A model generated the notes under the pieces. It was not told the origin of the DNA, searched no databases, and saw only the letters and a program-made list of their open reading frames with translations. A stretch of 64,000 nucleotides of DNA from a bacterium. GTDB lineage: Bacteria; Planctomycetota; Planctomycetia; Isosphaerales; Isosphaeraceae. Location: assembly GCA_016125085.1 (NCBI GenBank), contig WGMM01000007.1, forward strand, positions 186,001 through 250,000, given 5' to 3'. Positions 1-9,659 of this stretch are shown piece by piece (the stretch's first letter is position 1; the number at the start of each line of letters is the position of its first letter). Position numbers and translations under genes: made by a program.

Positions 1-217
1 GGATCTTTCGGGGAGGGAATCGGTCGATAAATGTATCCTACCGCATTCGCGCAGGCGTATCGAGCCCCTGACGAATTGCGCGGGATGACCCCGGAGCGAA
101 TCGAAATCCTCGAGAGTCGAAACCCCCCAGCCCGGAAGTATCGATCACATTTCGAATGACGAATTCGAAACGGAATGTTCCTGTTTTTCGCGTAATCCGT
201 GAAACCGGGCCCAGAAT

Positions 218-793
218 TCAACCCGCGGATTCGAAAGCCATTTTGATCCAGCCGATCAACTCGGAGTCGACTTCCTCGGCTTTCGTCAGTTTCACCTTGT
301 AATTGCACATCTGGCCTGCGGGCTGCTCCACAAGCCGGTCGGTCGCCTGCACACCTTTCATGTTCAGGCCGACTTCCACACGAGTGTTCGTGGCCGGACC
401 GATCATGACGAACTGTTTTTTCCGCCGATAGCTCACGTATGTCTTCTTGGGAGCTTCTTCGAAAGCACCGAAGTCGCGTATCTCCGCAAGCAGCTTGTCG
501 TGAATCGGCCGTAACGCTGCCTTCGGGCCTGCATAAAGTCCATCGAGCACGGCATCCGATGACGTTGGCGATTCAGGCGCGGCAGCGGGTCCTGCGGTTT
601 TGCGAACCGTATGTACCAGCATATTGGCATCGCCGTGTCCCATTCCGAGCGTGGTTTTGAGCATGGCGACCAGTTCGCCGTGCTTCGTCAGGCCGCTCGA
701 ATGGACGATCGCGGCCAGTTCGTCGATCGTCTTGCCAGTTCGCTTCTCGATATTGGTCAATTGCGTGGCGATCGCCTTGTCGACGGAACTCAT
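218..793 (-). CDS. DUF4287 + DUF5655 domain protein
   Basis: This is a 191-residue cytoplasmic protein of unknown function. The N-terminal ~60 residues match the DUF4287 pattern (helical, with TGKTIDELAAIV and a TKHGELVAMLK stretch). Residues ~80-190 match DUF5655, with the YVSYRRKKQFVMIGP core. The two domains commonly occur together. There is no signal peptide or membrane segment. It is the last gene of a loose minus-strand group, 205 bp downstream of a small unknown gene. Family assignment is from remembered sequence patterns; the biochemical role is unknown. Confidence 0.8.
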   Translation of the reverse strand: MSSVDKAIATQLTNIEKRTGKTIDELAAIVHSSGLTKHGELVAMLKTTLGMGHGDANMLVHTVRKTAGPAAAPESPTSSDAVLDGLYAGPKAALRPIHDKLLAEIRDFGAFEEAPKKTYVSYRRKKQFVMIGPATNTRVEVGLNMKGVQATDRLVEQPAGQMCNYKVKLTKAEEVDSELIGWIKMAFESAG

Positions 794-847
794 GATGCGC
801 AGTCTCCCGGTTCGGGCGGTCTCGTGGCGTGAGTCGTACGGGTTCGG

Positions 848-1002
848 TTATTTCCGCTCGCACTCGAAGATTTCGCCCGGCTTCTCCGGATCATAACGGA
901 CCCCGGCCAACAAGCAATACTGATGAGAAATCCGACTGTCCAGTCGAAATCGAATTTCCCGAATCCATCGCGTGGAATGATATCCCGGACGAGTTCGCTC
1001 AT
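848..1002 (-). pseudogene. Possible small ORF with a frameshift
   Basis: An ATG at 1002 overlaps the stop of the upstream gene by an ATGA junction and opens a frame starting MSELVRDIIPRDGFGKF. That frame degenerates after about 30 codons into Arg/Ser-rich sequence running over the start of the next gene. In another frame the same region reads HQYCLLAGVRYDPEKPG and ends at a stop near 848. Joining the two frames gives a plausible ~50-residue protein. This may be a real small gene with a frameshift or sequencing error, or chance. It is weakly supported. Confidence 0.25.
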
Positions 1003-1364
1003 TCCGGCTTCTTCGCCATGGACTGATGCGATTCAAGGTATTTCCGATATGTCGGCCGGCTGAGCAGCCGATGCTGGATCACGTGAATTGCCGTGGCGAT
1101 TTCCTGTTTGTCCATCGGATGCAGTTCGGGCAGAGCGAAAAACTTGCCCGCCAGTTCCGCCACCATGGCCCAGCAGTCAGCTTCAGCTTCTGTCATTCCC
1201 GCCCCGATCACGGCTCGACGATCACGATCGCCAGGCTTTTCAGGCGGCTTCGGAGCCTCGTTCTGCTTTACGTCATCTTTTTGAGCTTCAGGATCGGCAA
1301 ACGCGATCAAAATCCCTGTATTGGCCGAATGCCGCAATGCTTCACGCCGGTTCGGATCGTTCAT
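999..1364 (-). CDS. Hypothetical protein, 121 aa
   Basis: I do not recognise the family. The start at 1364 (MNDPNRREALRHSANTG) is chosen over an upstream in-frame start because an AGGAG-like site lies just before it. The first half contains a charged, Pro-rich stretch (QNEAPKPPEKPGDRDRR). The C-terminal half is predicted helical and contains ELHPMDKQEIATAIHVIQHR. There is no signal peptide or membrane segment. It lies 72 bp downstream of the membrane phosphodiesterase gene on the same strand and could be cotranscribed with it. Confidence 0.6.
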   Translation of the reverse strand: MNDPNRREALRHSANTGILIAFADPEAQKDDVKQNEAPKPPEKPGDRDRRAVIGAGMTEAEADCWAMVAELAGKFFALPELHPMDKQEIATAIHVIQHRLLSRPTYRKYLESHQSMAKKPE

Positions 1365-1436
1365 GCCAATTCTCCTGACATGGTCAATCGATTTCGAAAT
1401 GGCACCCGTTCTCATCTCGGACCGATTGACCTGAAC

Positions 1437-3317
1437 TCAATCCGCCAGAGCGTCGCGGGCCCTCAGGATCAGCCGTTCCACGTTCGACAACGCCCTGATC
1501 TCTTCCAGCCGGGCCATCATCGGCACGGGGTCGTCGGTGATGATCGCTGCCACGCCTCGGTCCAGAAGCGGCAGGATCAGGTCCGGATCCTTGATCGTCC
1601 ACGCATAAACGCCTTTCCCGACCGCGCGGGCACGTTCGATGAACCGCTTCGTCGAAAGCTCCACACTCAGCATGAAGAAGTCGACCGATAGCTCTTCCAT
1701 GCGGCCGATCGATTGCGCAGCGATGTATCCGACCGTCAGCCCGGGTTCGATCCGCTTGACTTCGACGACCGATTCATAAGACTGCGAACAGATCCGGTGC
1801 CGGGAGATTTCGCCACGGCGTCTCAGGAGTTCGACGACCGCCCGGGCCAGTTCCCGGCCCTCGTCGGCACCGCTGACTTTCAATTCGATCAGCACATGCA
1901 TGCGGTCTTTGGCGGCATCGAGAAATTCGTCGAGCGTCGGTATCTTCTCTCCCTTGAATTGAGGAGAGAACCAGCCACCGACATCGAGCGACTGCACTTC
2001 GGCAAGAGGCATGTCCTTGACTTGCCGGTTCACGCCCGCCAGACGTCGCAGATCGGTATCGTGAATGACGACGATCGCCTTGTCGGACGTGAACTGAACG
2101 TCGATCTCCGACCACTGCGCACCCACTTCGATCGACTTCTTCACGGCCGAGACCGTGTTCTCCGGTGCCATCGCACCACCAGCCCGGTGCGCGATGATCT
2201 CGACCCGGTCATCCACATCGAGCGCGTTCAGAGACAACGCCGAACCGATCGGCAGAACGACAGCCAGAACCGCCAGGGCGAGAAATCGCGGGTGCCTGAA
2301 AATCGAAGCATGGTTCTCCAGCGCAATCCATTTCGAAAGCACCACCTTGCCCGAAGTTTCGACGACCTCCCTGCCCGCGAGCTTGCGGTCCAGAAACAGG
2401 ATCACGGCCGAGAAGCCGACGACACCGACGATCGAAACCAATGTCAGCACGACGAAATGAATCGCCAGAACCAGCACGGTTGCCGGCAGAGCGAATGCCA
2501 TGCGAAGACCGACAAAATCCAGGAACGCATCGGCCGACCAGCGCAGCATGCCCAGAACGACAGCCGAGAGCGCAAGTTGAAAAACAAGCCATGAAGCCAG
2601 CACGGCGATCATCACCGGCTTGTGTTCACGGGTTCTCGATTCGCTCAGACGCATGGCTTCCAGCGGCGGCAGTGGGGCGTCGTTAAGCAACTGCTCCGGC
2701 AAAGCCAGAAGCCATCGAAGCAGATATTTCGAAATGAAATAGGCTGAAATCGCGACTGGAATTCCGGCCAACACCACGCCGATCCAGAAAACCGGCGGGC
2801 GCAGGATGACGAGGCCATAAATGTCACGACCATCCCAGAGCCAGTCGAGCAGGCCGACACCCAGAAAACCCGCAGGCAGCAAGATGCCGACGAAAGCCGC
2901 GATCTGATACAGGCCAAGGAAAAAGAGCCTGGGGGCTTTGACCGTAAGCTTCCTGACGATGCCCACGAGAGAGCTGTCTTTCAGGCCAGGACGCATGATC
3001 AGAATCAGGCCCGCGATCTGGAAATACAACTGAGTGAGCTGCAAGGCCCCGACCAGGATCATCGAAAGTATGCCCGGCCAGGAGAGGAGAAACCCGGCGA
3101 TTTCGAAATTGCCGATCGAAGGCTTGCCACGTGTGCCGATCAAAAGCGAAAGCACACCCACTGACATCGGAGCGAATACCGCCGAAACGGCCAGCCGATA
3201 GATCGCTTCGAAAACGATTACAGGGCCGATTTTCCCGCGCAGGGTGCGCGCGACATCGACGGCCAGTTCCCTGGCCGTCGACGCGCTCGATTTCAGGAAG
3301 GCGACTGGCTGAATCAC
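1437..3317 (-). CDS. Membrane-anchored glycerophosphodiester phosphodiesterase
   Basis: This protein hydrolyses glycerophosphodiesters to glycerol-3-phosphate and an alcohol. Residues ~30-360 form a multi-pass membrane domain of the GDPD-associated type. Residues ~373-620 form the TIM-barrel GDPD domain: H377-R378 in IIAHRAGG, PENT (E386), E404 and D406 in the metal site, and H419-D420 in VIHDTD. The second catalytic His and the metal ligands are therefore present. The start codon is GTG and overlaps the stop of the upstream M13 peptidase gene (GTGA), which suggests translational coupling. The membrane fusion implies action on lipid-derived head groups at the membrane; the physiological substrate is not visible. 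Confidence 0.92.
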   Translation of the reverse strand: MIQPVAFLKSSASTARELAVDVARTLRGKIGPVIVFEAIYRLAVSAVFAPMSVGVLSLLIGTRGKPSIGNFEIAGFLLSWPGILSMILVGALQLTQLYFQIAGLILIMRPGLKDSSLVGIVRKLTVKAPRLFFLGLYQIAAFVGILLPAGFLGVGLLDWLWDGRDIYGLVILRPPVFWIGVVLAGIPVAISAYFISKYLLRWLLALPEQLLNDAPLPPLEAMRLSESRTREHKPVMIAVLASWLVFQLALSAVVLGMLRWSADAFLDFVGLRMAFALPATVLVLAIHFVVLTLVSIVGVVGFSAVILFLDRKLAGREVVETSGKVVLSKWIALENHASIFRHPRFLALAVLAVVLPIGSALSLNALDVDDRVEIIAHRAGGAMAPENTVSAVKKSIEVGAQWSEIDVQFTSDKAIVVIHDTDLRRLAGVNRQVKDMPLAEVQSLDVGGWFSPQFKGEKIPTLDEFLDAAKDRMHVLIELKVSGADEGRELARAVVELLRRRGEISRHRICSQSYESVVEVKRIEPGLTVGYIAAQSIGRMEELSVDFFMLSVELSTKRFIERARAVGKGVYAWTIKDPDLILPLLDRGVAAIITDDPVPMMARLEEIRALSNVERLILRARDALAD

Positions 3318-5365
3318 CAGATTTTCACTCGTTTGGCCGGTTCGAGCCAGAGAGCGTCGGTCGGCTTAACGCCGAACGCTTCGTAGAATTCCGGCAAGTT
3401 CCGGATGACGCCGTTGCAGCGAAACTCCGGCGGCGAATGGGAATCGACGGTCAACCGGCGCAGGGCTTCGGTGTCACGATACTTCGTCCGCCAGATCTGG
3501 CCCCAGCCGAAGAACAGGCGCTGCGTACCGGTCAGGCCGTCGATCACCGGAGCGGGCTTGCCATCAAGCGATCGCAAGTAGGCCTTGTAGGCGATCGAAA
3601 GACCGCCCAGGTCGCCGATGTTTTCCCCGATCGTCAACGCTCCGTTGACCTTCTGATCGGGCAACTGTTTCGGCGAATAGCCGGAATACTGCTCAATGAG
3701 CATTTTCGCGCGGGCTTCGAACTCGGCACGGTCCTTGTCCGTCCACCAGTCGTTCATGTTGCCGTCGCCGTCGAACTTCGAACCCTGGTCGTCGAAGCCG
3801 TGGCCGATTTCGTGGCCGATCACGGCGCCGATGCCGCCGTAATTGACAGCGTCGTCGGCTTCCAGATCGAAGAACGGAGGCTGCAGGATCGCTGCCGGAA
3901 AGACGATTTCATTGAGCCCGGGATTGTAATAAGCGTTCACGGTCTGGGGCGTCATGAACCACTCGCCCTTATCGACGGGCTTGCCCAGCTTGGCGAAATT
4001 ACGCGTCAGTTCGAACTGATGCGACCTCCTCAGGTTGCCGGCCAGGTCCTTCCGGTCGATCCTCAGGTGGGTATAATCCCGCCATTTATCCGGATATCCG
4101 ATCTTCGGATTGAATTTGCCCAGCTTCTCCAGAGCTTTCTCGCGGGTCGCGGGGCTCATCCATTCCAGGTTCGAAATGCTTTCGCGATACGCTTCGACCA
4201 GGTTGGCCACCAGGGTCTGCATGCGCTTTTTCGCTTCGGGCGGGAAGTGCTTCTGCACGTAAATCTTGCCGACGGCTTCGCCGAGCGTCGACTCCACCGC
4301 GGCGACGCCGCGCTTCCAGCGCGGCCGCTGCTCGGGCGTGCCGGTCAGGGTCTTCCCGTAGAAGGCGAAGTTTTCTTCCACGAACGCCTTGGGCAGCGAG
4401 GGAGCGAACTCGCGCAGGATGTTCCAGCGTGCCCAAAGCTTCCAGTCCTCGACCGGAATCGTGCTGACCGCCTTGCCCATGGCTTCGAAGTAGCTCGGCT
4501 CCTGCACGATCACGTCGCCGATAGCGGCCACGTTCTTGAGAACGGCGGCTTTCGTCCAGGCGGCCCAGTCGAAACCGGGCGTCAGCGTCATCAGTTCGGC
4601 GACGGTTTTCTTGTTGTAGGTCAACGTGTCGTCGCGCCGCTTGACGCGATCCCAGTGGGCGCTGGCCAGGAGTTTCTCCACGGCCATGACCCTGGCGGCT
4701 TCGTCATCGGAATTCTTCGAACCGGCCAGCTCGAAGATTTTGGCGATATGCTTGACGTAAGCCTCACGCACCTTCGCGAATTTCTCGTCGCGATAGTACG
4801 ACTCGTCCGGCAGGCCGATTCCGCCCTGATCCAGATATACGACGTAACGGGTGCTGTCCTTGGCGTCGGTGTTCACGAAGGCCGAGAACAGGCCTCGAAC
4901 GCCCCGCGATTCGAGCTGGCCGAGGATAGACGGCAGCTTCGAAACGTCGTCGAGCGTTTCGATCAGGGCCAGTTCGATGGCGATCGCATCTAGCCCGCGC
5001 TTCTCGATCGTCTCTTCGTCCATGAACGAGGCGAACATGTCGCCGACCTTGGCGGCTTCGGAACCCGGCTCGGCGTTGGACGCAGCCGATTCTTCGATTA
5101 TCTTCCGCAGATCCGCCTCGGCCTTTTCGGCCAGAACGACGAAAGAACCGTAAACCGCACGCTCAGCCGGGATCTCCGTATTCTTCAGCCAGATTCCGTT
5201 GATGTGCCGGAACAGGTCGTCCTGAGGACGCACGGCGGCATCGACGGCCGATTTGTCCACGCCCGACTTGACTTCAGGTTTCGCGGCATCGATCGAAAGT
5301 ACGCCTGAAACCAGGCTCACCGACAATGCGGAGAGAATTGCGAAATTGCGGAAATGGCGACCCAT
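3314..5365 (-). CDS. M13 family zinc metallopeptidase (neprilysin/PepO-like)
   Basis: This is an exported zinc endopeptidase of about 683 residues, normal for family M13. The start at 5365 (MGRHFRNFAILSAL) follows an AAGGAG site and gives a signal peptide; the upstream extension of the frame has none. The N-terminal M13 domain carries DLFRHINGIWL. The zinc motif is HEIGH at residues 518-522, and the third ligand Glu is E581 in ENIGDLGG. The C-terminus KRVKIW is close to the usual family ending. It is first in a two-gene unit with the membrane phosphodiesterase, whose GTG start overlaps this stop. Cell-envelope peptide turnover is likely; the specific substrate is unknown. Confidence 0.93.
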   Translation of the reverse strand: MGRHFRNFAILSALSVSLVSGVLSIDAAKPEVKSGVDKSAVDAAVRPQDDLFRHINGIWLKNTEIPAERAVYGSFVVLAEKAEADLRKIIEESAASNAEPGSEAAKVGDMFASFMDEETIEKRGLDAIAIELALIETLDDVSKLPSILGQLESRGVRGLFSAFVNTDAKDSTRYVVYLDQGGIGLPDESYYRDEKFAKVREAYVKHIAKIFELAGSKNSDDEAARVMAVEKLLASAHWDRVKRRDDTLTYNKKTVAELMTLTPGFDWAAWTKAAVLKNVAAIGDVIVQEPSYFEAMGKAVSTIPVEDWKLWARWNILREFAPSLPKAFVEENFAFYGKTLTGTPEQRPRWKRGVAAVESTLGEAVGKIYVQKHFPPEAKKRMQTLVANLVEAYRESISNLEWMSPATREKALEKLGKFNPKIGYPDKWRDYTHLRIDRKDLAGNLRRSHQFELTRNFAKLGKPVDKGEWFMTPQTVNAYYNPGLNEIVFPAAILQPPFFDLEADDAVNYGGIGAVIGHEIGHGFDDQGSKFDGDGNMNDWWTDKDRAEFEARAKMLIEQYSGYSPKQLPDQKVNGALTIGENIGDLGGLSIAYKAYLRSLDGKPAPVIDGLTGTQRLFFGWGQIWRTKYRDTEALRRLTVDSHSPPEFRCNGVIRNLPEFYEAFGVKPTDALWLEPAKRVKIW

Positions 5366-5738
5366 GGGGCAAGCGGCTCCTTGGCAGTTTCTTGGGCGTT
5401 TCGGATCTCCGTACGGGCCAAGTCTAATCGAAATGCGCAGTAACTTGCCAGTACGTGAGGAAGTCGAGCGCAACTGCCTCGACACCCAAAAATTCGGCGA
5501 ACGACATTCGGATCGAAAGGAACGAAAGCTTCATGAGTTCGGTCAATCTGACTTTTGTCGTCGGGAGATCGAAAAGGACGACGTTCGGTGTCACTCAAGA
5601 ATCACTTCTGAAAATCGATCGAAATGCCCTTTGCGCGATCGATTTTTTCCGTTAAGTTTCCCGCGATAGCCCGGGCGAGAGATCGCGCACATGATGTACG
5701 TCCGACGGGCAGGGAATGGGCAAGGAGCGCCCCGAAAG
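5366..5738. other. Intergenic region between divergent genes
   Basis: About 370 bp separate the divergent M13 peptidase and GT87-type genes. The region is rich in TTCG/CGAA words. I see no RNA gene and no convincing terminator. It should contain both promoters, but I cannot place them with confidence. Confidence 0.5.
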
Positions 5739-7232
5739 ATGGATTCTCCCACACAGTCCACCGAAGTTTCGACTCATCAGCCGCCTATGCTGTTCGCTTT
5801 CGCCGACGCACTGCGTCGTCGCGCCATGCGCAGCGCCCGCCTGCGCATCGTCATCGAAACAGTGGAAAGAAGAGATCCCAGCGTTCAGAGCTTCAGCCTG
5901 ATCCTTTTCGTGATTCTCGCTCTGGCGTTCTCGATCGCCCCGATGTTGAACTCGATCACATCGCGCATGAATAAGGACTACGACCTCTGGCAGCGCACCG
6001 GCTGGATCGTGTCCCATGGCCAGTCAATCTACCCGACCGACCCGAATCGGCTTTTCCCGTTCATGTATCCGCCGCCTGCGGCCATCATGCTGGCGCCGAT
6101 CGCAGAACTGCCCCGGCCGTTGTTCGTCGCTTCGCTGCTCATTTTGCAGACAGCCTCCTGGGCTTTCTGCATCTATGCTTCCGTACGGCTGAGCACGGGG
6201 CGGTTTCAGGGCGTCCATCCGGCGATTTATCTGGCACCTTCGCTGATGGTCATCCCTTTCGTCAGCGACATGTACCTCCTCGGCCAACCCGCCGTGCTGC
6301 TCCTGGCGCTTTCGCTCGGCTCTTTTCTGGCTCTGCGACGCTCGATGCCCTTGGTTTCCGGCTTCCTTCTGGCGACAGCGGCGGCCATCAAAGCCTATCC
6401 GGTCATCCTGCTCGGTTATTTCGTCTATCGCAAGCAGACGCGTGCGACCGCCGCTGCAATTGCCGGCATCGCATTCTATCTGACCGTTTTCCCGCTGACG
6501 TACCGCTCGACCGACCAGGTCGGCCAGGATCTCAGCCTCTGGGCCCGGGGAATGCTGTTCAAGTATGACGACCGGTCGATCGGTCAGCGTCCGGACCGTG
6601 CCTTCAGCTACAAGAATCAGTCGCTTCAGGCTACCGTTCACCGGCTTTCGCGGCCGGTTCTCGCCGATGGCGAGAACGACCGTTCCTGGTACGTCAACCT
6701 GGCGAACCTGGACTTTCGCCGATCGAATTACCTGATGATGGCTTCGATCATCGCCATCGGCTGCTTCACGATGTGGGCCTGGTGGGGCGGCGGATGGCCC
6801 GGGCGGTCGCGCGAGGATGCCATCAATTCCGAACAGTCGATGAGCCTCATGCTGACGGTCATGCTGGCTCCGTTGTCATTCAATTATTCGTACGTCTGGC
6901 TGATCTTCCCCTTAACGTTCCTCCTTGCGGTCGCACTGGACGATCGACGGCCCGCACGCTGCCGCGCTTCGGCCGCCTGGACTGTCATCGCCACCGTAGC
7001 TCTGCTGGCCTGTACGCTCCTTAACACCCGCGTGGCCGCTGCCTACGGCAATATCTTCTTCGCTGGCTTCGCAGCGTTCGTCGGGATCGGGTTCTGGGAA
7101 CGGCGCGGCACGTTCATGCGTTCGGAAGTCGAGCACGAGTCGGCCGAGCGCAAGCGGCACACGCTTTCCATCGCTAGGCCCATGGGCTCCCACACGCACA
7201 CCACCTCGCGCCCGAATCAGCCGCAGGCATAA
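5739..7232 (+). CDS. DUF2029 / GT87-type membrane glycosyltransferase
   Basis: This is a polytopic membrane protein of about 497 residues, resembling GT87 (DUF2029) polyprenyl-phosphate-mannose-dependent mannosyltransferases. Family-like features are an acidic first loop (NKDYDLWQRTG), FMYPPPAAIMLAPIA, LGQPAVLLLALSLG and AAAIKAYPVILLGYF, within roughly 9-11 hydrophobic segments. The ATG at 5739 (MDSPTQST) has an AAGGAG site about 11 bases upstream. An in-frame ATG at 5691 is an alternative. It probably adds a sugar to a lipid or envelope glycan from a lipid-linked donor. No partner gene is adjacent, so the acceptor is unknown. Confidence 0.8.
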   Translation: MDSPTQSTEVSTHQPPMLFAFADALRRRAMRSARLRIVIETVERRDPSVQSFSLILFVILALAFSIAPMLNSITSRMNKDYDLWQRTGWIVSHGQSIYPTDPNRLFPFMYPPPAAIMLAPIAELPRPLFVASLLILQTASWAFCIYASVRLSTGRFQGVHPAIYLAPSLMVIPFVSDMYLLGQPAVLLLALSLGSFLALRRSMPLVSGFLLATAAAIKAYPVILLGYFVYRKQTRATAAAIAGIAFYLTVFPLTYRSTDQVGQDLSLWARGMLFKYDDRSIGQRPDRAFSYKNQSLQATVHRLSRPVLADGENDRSWYVNLANLDFRRSNYLMMASIIAIGCFTMWAWWGGGWPGRSREDAINSEQSMSLMLTVMLAPLSFNYSYVWLIFPLTFLLAVALDDRRPARCRASAAWTVIATVALLACTLLNTRVAAAYGNIFFAGFAAFVGIGFWERRGTFMRSEVEHESAERKRHTLSIARPMGSHTHTTSRPNQPQA

Positions 7233-7589
7233 CACCTGCGATTGGGGCGCCATCCGTGACCCCGTAAGCTAAATTTCTGCAACGCCTTGCATCAACCGTT
7301 CGGGCAGTGCGGCCGTGGCCGTCGGCGCCACGACGAATACGAATTTCCGAAATGAATTTCGGAACGATCACTCGGTCTGTTCAGCGTAAGATCGTTCGAA
7401 TCCGCTTTCGACCTGTCGAATCGGCATGCGAGTTCATGCCTGTGACTTCCCGTGGGAACCGGACGAATTTTTCGCTCTTGTCGAAACTTTCCCGTAACAT
7501 CGGTGTATTGCTTGAAAATCACGCGATCGAGTCAGACGCGTGGTGAATTCATGCAGATTCGCGACATTCCGAAATGAGGCCCGGCGCTC
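7233..7589 (+). other. Intergenic region, no gene seen
   Basis: About 357 bp between the GT87-type gene and the DUF1549/DUF1553 gene, both on the plus strand. It is AT-richer than its surroundings and dense in TTCG/CGAA words. No ORF with coding character and no clear hairpin terminator was found. It presumably holds the promoter of the DUF1549-DUF1501 pair. Confidence 0.4.
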
Positions 7590-9587
7590 ATGATTCCGAA
7601 ATCCATCATGATTCGATTCGCGGCGATCCTGTCCATCGCATTCGCCGCAAGCGTCACGATCGTTCACCAGGCGCGATCGGCCGATGATCCGCCCGCGAAG
7701 GCGAGCGAGAAAGCGAAAGCCAAAAAGAAGAAACCAGGCAACGAAACGGTCGACAAAGCCACGGCCAAGGAAAAGAAATCGCTGGCCAAGTCGATCGAAA
7801 AGCAGGGTGGCGGCGAAGAAGAAGTCAAGCGGGCCCTGAATTCCGTCACGCCCCAGGACCGCCGACAGGCCCTGCGGACGATCGCGGCCATTCAGGCCTT
7901 CGTGCGGGCCGTGGAAGCTGCCGAAAAGGCTGGCGGATCAGACGAATCGGTCGAGAAAATCCTGGCCGCCCGGCCCGCGAAGAAGGTGGAACAGCCCAGT
8001 CTCAAGCCGGCGGATCTCGACGCGCTGATGGAGAAAGCCCTGGCTTCAGCAGGCGTCAAACCCGTGGAACTGGCGGACGACGCCACATTCCTCCGCCGTG
8101 CCGCGCTCGACCTGACCGGTATTGTGCCGACGCCGGAACAGGTCTCCGAATTCGAAAAATCGACCGACCCGGACAAACGCGCCGCCGCAATTCGCAAGAT
8201 GATCGAATCGCCCCAGTTCGCGGCCAACCTGGCCAAATACTGGCGAGACGTGATCCGCTTCCGCGCCACAGAAACCCAGCAACGGCGGTTTCAGCCGATT
8301 GCGCTGGAAAACTACTTCCGCGACAAGTTCGCCGCCAATACTCCCTGGGACGAAATCGCCCGCGATCTGATCACGGCTACCGGTCCGATCGACGAAAACC
8401 CGGCCGTTCTGCTGACGACGGCCCAGGAATCGAAGGCCGAGGAAACCGCTGGCGAAGTTTCCCGCGTGTTCATGGGCGTGCAGATTCAGTGTGCCCAATG
8501 CCACGACCACCCCACCGACCGCTGGAAGCGTGACGAATTCCAGCAGTTCGCGGCCTTCTTTTCAGGCCTTCGCACGGTGAATTTCTCAGGCAATCAGGTC
8601 GGCGCCGGCCAGCGCGTTTTCGGGCCCCGTGCCGTCGGCCAGCCCATTCACCAGGTCGCCAATCCCAAAGACCCCGCCGACATGCAGCGGTTTTCGCCCG
8701 CGTTCTTCCTCGGCGAATCGAAGACCGAACTTCCCGTGAACATCTCGGTGGAAGCACGCCGCAAGCTCGCGGCCAGCTACATCGCCAGCCAGGATAACCC
8801 CTGGTTCGCTAAAGCCTTCATCAACCGCGTCTGGTACGCCCTCAACGGCGACGCCTTCTATATGCCCATCGATGACATCGGCCCCGACCGCGAAGGCAAA
8901 AACCTCGAAGTGCTCGACGCCCTGGCCAGTGCCTGGGCCAAAGGCGGCTACGACATCAAGTGGCTCTACGAAACCGTCGCCAATACGAAGACCTACCAGC
9001 GCCAAAGCCGGGAAATGGACGCTTCCGCCTCGGCCGATGACCCCACCGGCGCTAATTGCCCGACACGCCTGCGGGCCGATCAGATCCTGCAGAACCTCCG
9101 CCAGGTCACCGGTGTGCCGATCATCGGCATGAAGGCACCGGCGTTCGCCAATCGCCGCATGGCCGCCGCCGCCAGGGCCAAAGCCCAGGAAAAGGCCAAG
9201 GCCGCGGGCGTTCCGCCGCAACTCGCGGGCCCTCTCGGCCGCGCGGTCGTGAAGGCCAATCAGACGTTCTCGTTCGACCCCTCCACTCCGGACGACGAAA
9301 TCTCGGGAACCATCCCCCAGGCCCTGTTCCTCATGAACGCACCGGACCTGAACCAGGCCGTCGAAGCTCGTGACGGGTCCGCCCTCAGAAAGATCCTCGA
9401 CGACAATCCGAAGGACGACTCTGCCGCCCTGGAAGCCATCTACCGCCGTGTTCTGGCCCGTGTGCCGAACGACGACGAAAAGAAAATCGCCCTGGGCTAC
9501 GTCAAGGAAGTCAACGACCGCAAAGAAGCCTTCGAGGACCTCTTCTGGAGCCTGCTCAACAGCGCCGAGTTCCTCAGTCGCCGTTGA
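7590..9587 (+). CDS. DUF1549 + DUF1553 domain secreted protein
   Basis: This is a planctomycete-type exported protein of 665 residues. It has a signal peptide (~1-31), then a Lys/Ala/Glu-rich linker to about residue 135. DUF1549 (~140-330) contains LRRAALDLTGIVPTPEQV and a CAQCHDHPTDRW motif; C301, C304 and H305 have the CxxCH form of a c-type haem site. DUF1553 (~390-650) contains DNPWFAKAFINRVWYALNG. Such proteins are almost always paired with a DUF1501 gene, as here (72 bp downstream). They are widespread in Planctomycetota and thought to take part in extracellular polymer degradation or redox chemistry, but no reaction is established. Confidence 0.92.
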   Translation: MIPKSIMIRFAAILSIAFAASVTIVHQARSADDPPAKASEKAKAKKKKPGNETVDKATAKEKKSLAKSIEKQGGGEEEVKRALNSVTPQDRRQALRTIAAIQAFVRAVEAAEKAGGSDESVEKILAARPAKKVEQPSLKPADLDALMEKALASAGVKPVELADDATFLRRAALDLTGIVPTPEQVSEFEKSTDPDKRAAAIRKMIESPQFAANLAKYWRDVIRFRATETQQRRFQPIALENYFRDKFAANTPWDEIARDLITATGPIDENPAVLLTTAQESKAEETAGEVSRVFMGVQIQCAQCHDHPTDRWKRDEFQQFAAFFSGLRTVNFSGNQVGAGQRVFGPRAVGQPIHQVANPKDPADMQRFSPAFFLGESKTELPVNISVEARRKLAASYIASQDNPWFAKAFINRVWYALNGDAFYMPIDDIGPDREGKNLEVLDALASAWAKGGYDIKWLYETVANTKTYQRQSREMDASASADDPTGANCPTRLRADQILQNLRQVTGVPIIGMKAPAFANRRMAAAARAKAQEKAKAAGVPPQLAGPLGRAVVKANQTFSFDPSTPDDEISGTIPQALFLMNAPDLNQAVEARDGSALRKILDDNPKDDSAALEAIYRRVLARVPNDDEKKIALGYVKEVNDRKEAFEDLFWSLLNSAEFLSRR

Positions 9588-9659
9588 TCGCCCGACACTA
9601 CGTCACATTCGACCGAATCGATCGCACCGAACACGACCCGCACGAAGGACTTTTCGACC

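Noticed and set aside
3131..4993. 620-residue plus-strand ORF
   Set aside because: It lies opposite the M13 peptidase and GDPD genes, both with catalytic motifs, and its Arg/His/Phe-rich sequence has no domain.
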